In this document: in pieces, positions 13,791 to 15,661 of the stretch
Numbering within the stretch: the first letter of the stretch is position 1
How the letters are laid out: each line of letters starts with the position of its first letter
Assembly (NCBI GenBank): GCA_023423675.1
Contig: JAFAFD010000462.1
Coordinates: 1 to 15,661, forward strand
Source of the DNA: Pseudomonadota bacterium
GTDB lineage: Bacteria; Pseudomonadota; Gammaproteobacteria; Xanthomonadales; Xanthomonadaceae
Direction of reading: 5' to 3'
DNA length: 15,661 nt
Notes under the pieces: model-generated
The model's input: the letters and a program-made list of their open reading frames with translations, nothing else
Told to the model about the DNA's origin: nothing
Database searches by the model: none
Program-made: the position numbers and the translations under genes

Positions 13791-15005
13791 ATGATCGGCA
13801 GCGAACGTCCCCGCCTGGATCCGCCCGTGTCGTCGAGCTGGCTTGCCTCCCTGCTGCGCCCCGCGCCGGATTCGGCCGTGGCCGACCAGTTGCGGCGCGG
13901 CAAATCACCGTGGAGCGGTGCGATCCACCTGCTGTGGTCGGTGTGGATCTTCCTGACACCCGCGCTGGGCAATGGCTTCACCCTGCGCTGGTTGTTCCTC
14001 ACCCTGGCCAGCTATCCGCTGTTCCTGTTCCTGTATGCACGGGTGATGCTGGCGCCGCGCCACCACGGCCCGCGCTATGCACTGGCGATGGTCGCGCTGT
14101 CGCTGGTGCTGCTGCCCTGGTACCCGTCCGGCCTGAGCTACTTCGTGTTCGGCTGCGTGCTGATGCGCATGAGCGGGCGCAGCGGCTGGTGGATGTACCT
14201 GCTGCAGCTGACCGGGTTGAACATCGTGTTCTGCTCGGCCGCGCTGTACTTCGGCTACCCGTGGCAGGCGCTGGTGTGGATGCCGGCGGTGTCCTTCATC
14301 GTCGGCTTGGTGGTGAACGTGGAGGCGTTGAGCCAGCAGCGCGACGTGGCCCTGCAGCTGTCGCAGGAGGAAGTGCGGCGGCTGGCGACCACCGCCGAGC
14401 GCGAGCGCATCGGCCGCGACCTGCATGATCTGCTCGGCCACACGCTGTCGCTGATCACGTTGAAGCTGGAACTGGCGCGCAAGCTGTACGACCGCGATGA
14501 CGCGCGTGCGCGGCAGGAGATCGGCGAGGCCGAGGCCATTGCCCGCGAGGCACTGGCGCAGGTGCGCAGTGCGGTCACCGGCATCCGTGCCAGCGATCTG
14601 GCTGGCGAGCTGGCCTCGGCGCGGCTGCTGCTGGAATGCCAGCAGGTGCACCTGCATTACACGGTGCCGCCACCGATGCCGGTGGAGGTGGAGCGCGGCC
14701 TGGCCCTGGTGCTGCGCGAGGCGGCCACCAATATCGTGCGCCATGCGCAGGCGACCCAGGCGCGGGTGGAATTCATGCAGGAAGGACGGCAGCTGGTGAT
14801 GCAGATACGCGATGATGGACGGGGCGGCCTGCAGGCCGAAGGCAATGGCCTGTGCGGCATGCGCGAGCGCGTGGCCGCGCTGGGCGGCCAGCTGCAGCTG
14901 CAGTCGGCCAGGGGCGAGGGCACCGTGTTGAGCGTGCGCGTGCCGCTGGCAGCGGCCACCACGCCGGTCCCGCCGGCCTCGCTGGCACAGGACGGTGCGG
15001 CATGA
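13791..15005 (+). CDS. DesK-type sensor histidine kinase
   Basis: A 404-residue membrane-bound histidine kinase of the HisKA_3 (HPK7) class. An N-terminal sensor region has five or six hydrophobic segments between about 43 and 176 and almost no periplasmic domain, the design of intramembrane sensors such as DesK. It leads through a short coiled linker to the dimerisation box TAERERIGRDLHDLLGHTLS (201-220, phosphorylated His212). The ATPase domain shows the N-box LREAATNIVRHA (N314), G1 IRDDGRGG (339-346) and G2 GNGLCGMRERV (351-361). RIGRDLHDLLGHTLSLITLK is close to Bacillus DesK. The ATG at 13791 has no clear binding site and probably relies on coupling to the permease stop six bases before it. 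The stop overlaps the regulator start (ATGA, 15002-15005). The C-terminal 20 residues after the last strand are low-complexity. Confidence 0.92.
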   Translation: MIGSERPRLDPPVSSSWLASLLRPAPDSAVADQLRRGKSPWSGAIHLLWSVWIFLTPALGNGFTLRWLFLTLASYPLFLFLYARVMLAPRHHGPRYALAMVALSLVLLPWYPSGLSYFVFGCVLMRMSGRSGWWMYLLQLTGLNIVFCSAALYFGYPWQALVWMPAVSFIVGLVVNVEALSQQRDVALQLSQEEVRRLATTAERERIGRDLHDLLGHTLSLITLKLELARKLYDRDDARARQEIGEAEAIAREALAQVRSAVTGIRASDLAGELASARLLLECQQVHLHYTVPPPMPVEVERGLALVLREAATNIVRHAQATQARVEFMQEGRQLVMQIRDDGRGGLQAEGNGLCGMRERVAALGGQLQLQSARGEGTVLSVRVPLAAATTPVPPASLAQDGAA

Positions 15006-15604
15006 TCCGCATCCTGCTGGCCGAGGACCAGGCCATGGTGCGCGGCGCGCTGTCGGCGCTGCTGGGCCTGGAGCCGGACATCGAGGTGCTGGGCAGTGCC
15101 GCCGATGGCGAAACCGCCTGGCGCATGCTGCAGCAGCTGCAGCCGGACATCCTGGTGACCGACATCGAGATGCCTGGCCTGACCGGTCTCGAGCTGGCCC
15201 AGCGCATCGCCCGCCACGAACTGCCGATCAAGGTCGTCATCGTGACCACCTTCGCCCGCGCCGGTTTCCTGCGCCGCGCGCTGGAAGCGGGGGTGCTGGG
15301 GTACCTGTTGAAGGATGCGCCGGCGGAGAACCTGGCCGAAGCGCTGCGCAAGGTGCAGCAGGGCATCCGCGCGATCGACCCGCAGCTGGCGATGGACGCG
15401 TGGTCGCAGGCCGATCCACTGACCGATCGCGAGCGCCGCGTGCTGCGCCTGGCAGGCGAGGGCCGCACGGCCAGCGAGATCGCCGAGCAGCTGGGGCTGT
15501 CGCACGGCACGGTGCGCAATTACCTGTCCGAGTGCATCGGCAAGCTGGGCGTGGCCAACCGCATCGAGGCGTACCGGCTGGCGCGGCAGAAGGGCTGGTT
15601 GTAG
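15002..15604 (+). CDS. DesR-type response regulator, LuxR/NarL family
   Basis: A 200-residue transcription factor with a receiver domain (1-120) and a LuxR-type helix-turn-helix (about 138-200). Receiver residues are complete: acidic pair E8/D9, phospho-acceptor D54 in VTDIEMPG, T82 in VTTFARAGF and K104 in YLLKDAP. The DNA-binding half reads NPLTDRE-like DPLTDRERRVLRL, then ASEIAEQLGLSHGTVRNYLS and NRIEA. The phrases AEDQ.MVRGALSALL, TDIEMPG.TGLE, TTFAR.G, GYLLKD and TVRNY, with KGW near the end, agree with Bacillus DesR (199 residues), the regulator of membrane-lipid desaturation. It follows the kinase with a 4-base overlap and should be phosphorylated by it. Its likely target is the promoter of its own operon, as in the Bacillus yvfRSTU arrangement of exporter plus two-component genes. 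The stop codon TAG is part of a SMAG-like repeat. Confidence 0.93.
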   Translation: MIRILLAEDQAMVRGALSALLGLEPDIEVLGSAADGETAWRMLQQLQPDILVTDIEMPGLTGLELAQRIARHELPIKVVIVTTFARAGFLRRALEAGVLGYLLKDAPAENLAEALRKVQQGIRAIDPQLAMDAWSQADPLTDRERRVLRLAGEGRTASEIAEQLGLSHGTVRNYLSECIGKLGVANRIEAYRLARQKGWL

Positions 15605-15624
15605 AGCCGAGCCCACGCTCGGCT
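15601..15624 (+). repeat. SMAG-like GTAG palindrome overlapping the regulator stop codon
   Basis: GTAG (15601-15604) is followed by the perfect stem AGCCGAGC (15605-15612) with GCTCGGCT (15617-15624) around the loop CCAC. This is the standard monomeric SMAG layout. The TAG of the head tetranucleotide is the stop codon of the response regulator gene. No T tract follows, so it is not a classic terminator, but a hairpin directly at the stop could protect the message 3' end. Confidence 0.85.
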
Positions 15625-15661
15625 GCCTTTCGACGCTGCGCGCCGCCGCCCGAGCATGAGC
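15625..15661. other. Right edge, nothing recognised
   Basis: These last 37 bases after the SMAG-like repeat contain no feature that I can support. They are too short to judge for a gene starting beyond the window. Confidence 0.5.

Overview
The window is GC-rich bacterial chromosome. It most resembles Stenotrophomonas (S. maltophilia complex, Xanthomonadaceae). The grounds are a large TonB-dependent receptor, the protein set, and short palindromic repeats of two kinds that I associate with that genus: GTAG-headed SMAG/REP-like stem-loops at 7227-7284 and 15601-15624, and a 'GGGGTCAGAGCCC...GGGATCCGACC' repeat at 3960-4039. There is no rRNA, tRNA, CRISPR array, phage gene or intact transposase. 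A 78-base inverted-repeat element at the left edge may be a mobile-element remnant.

Left part (1-4040): on the minus strand, a KgtP-like proton symporter for a small organic acid (504-1838) is followed by a small three-helix membrane protein of unknown function (137-472). Divergent from them, a tandem pair of drug/metabolite-transporter (EamA) genes, yedA and rarD, forms a two-gene operon on the plus strand. The rarD stop codon lies inside a palindromic repeat.

Middle part (4041-7356): one 941-residue TonB-dependent outer-membrane receptor on the minus strand. It has a strong intrinsic terminator after it and, unusually, a second terminator-like hairpin with a T tract in its own leader, ending 21 bases before the start codon. 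A dimeric SMAG repeat and the terminator of the next operon fill the rest of the 395-base gap.

Right part (7357-15604): two divergent ABC-transporter operons share a 203-base intergenic region that carries a perfect 14-base palindrome. Leftward is a MacAB-like export system split over four genes: periplasmic adaptor, ATPase and two unlike FtsX-type permeases. Rightward are an ABC-2 exporter (ATPase and permease) and a DesK/DesR-type two-component system, with 4-base overlaps at two junctions and a 6-base gap at the third. The response regulator resembles Bacillus DesR (membrane-fluidity control) closely over its whole length. My working hypothesis is that the kinase senses a membrane or envelope state and controls the adjacent exporter, perhaps also the divergent MacAB-like operon. 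That pairing is the nearest thing to a little-described system here. Its parts belong to known families; the linkage is inference.
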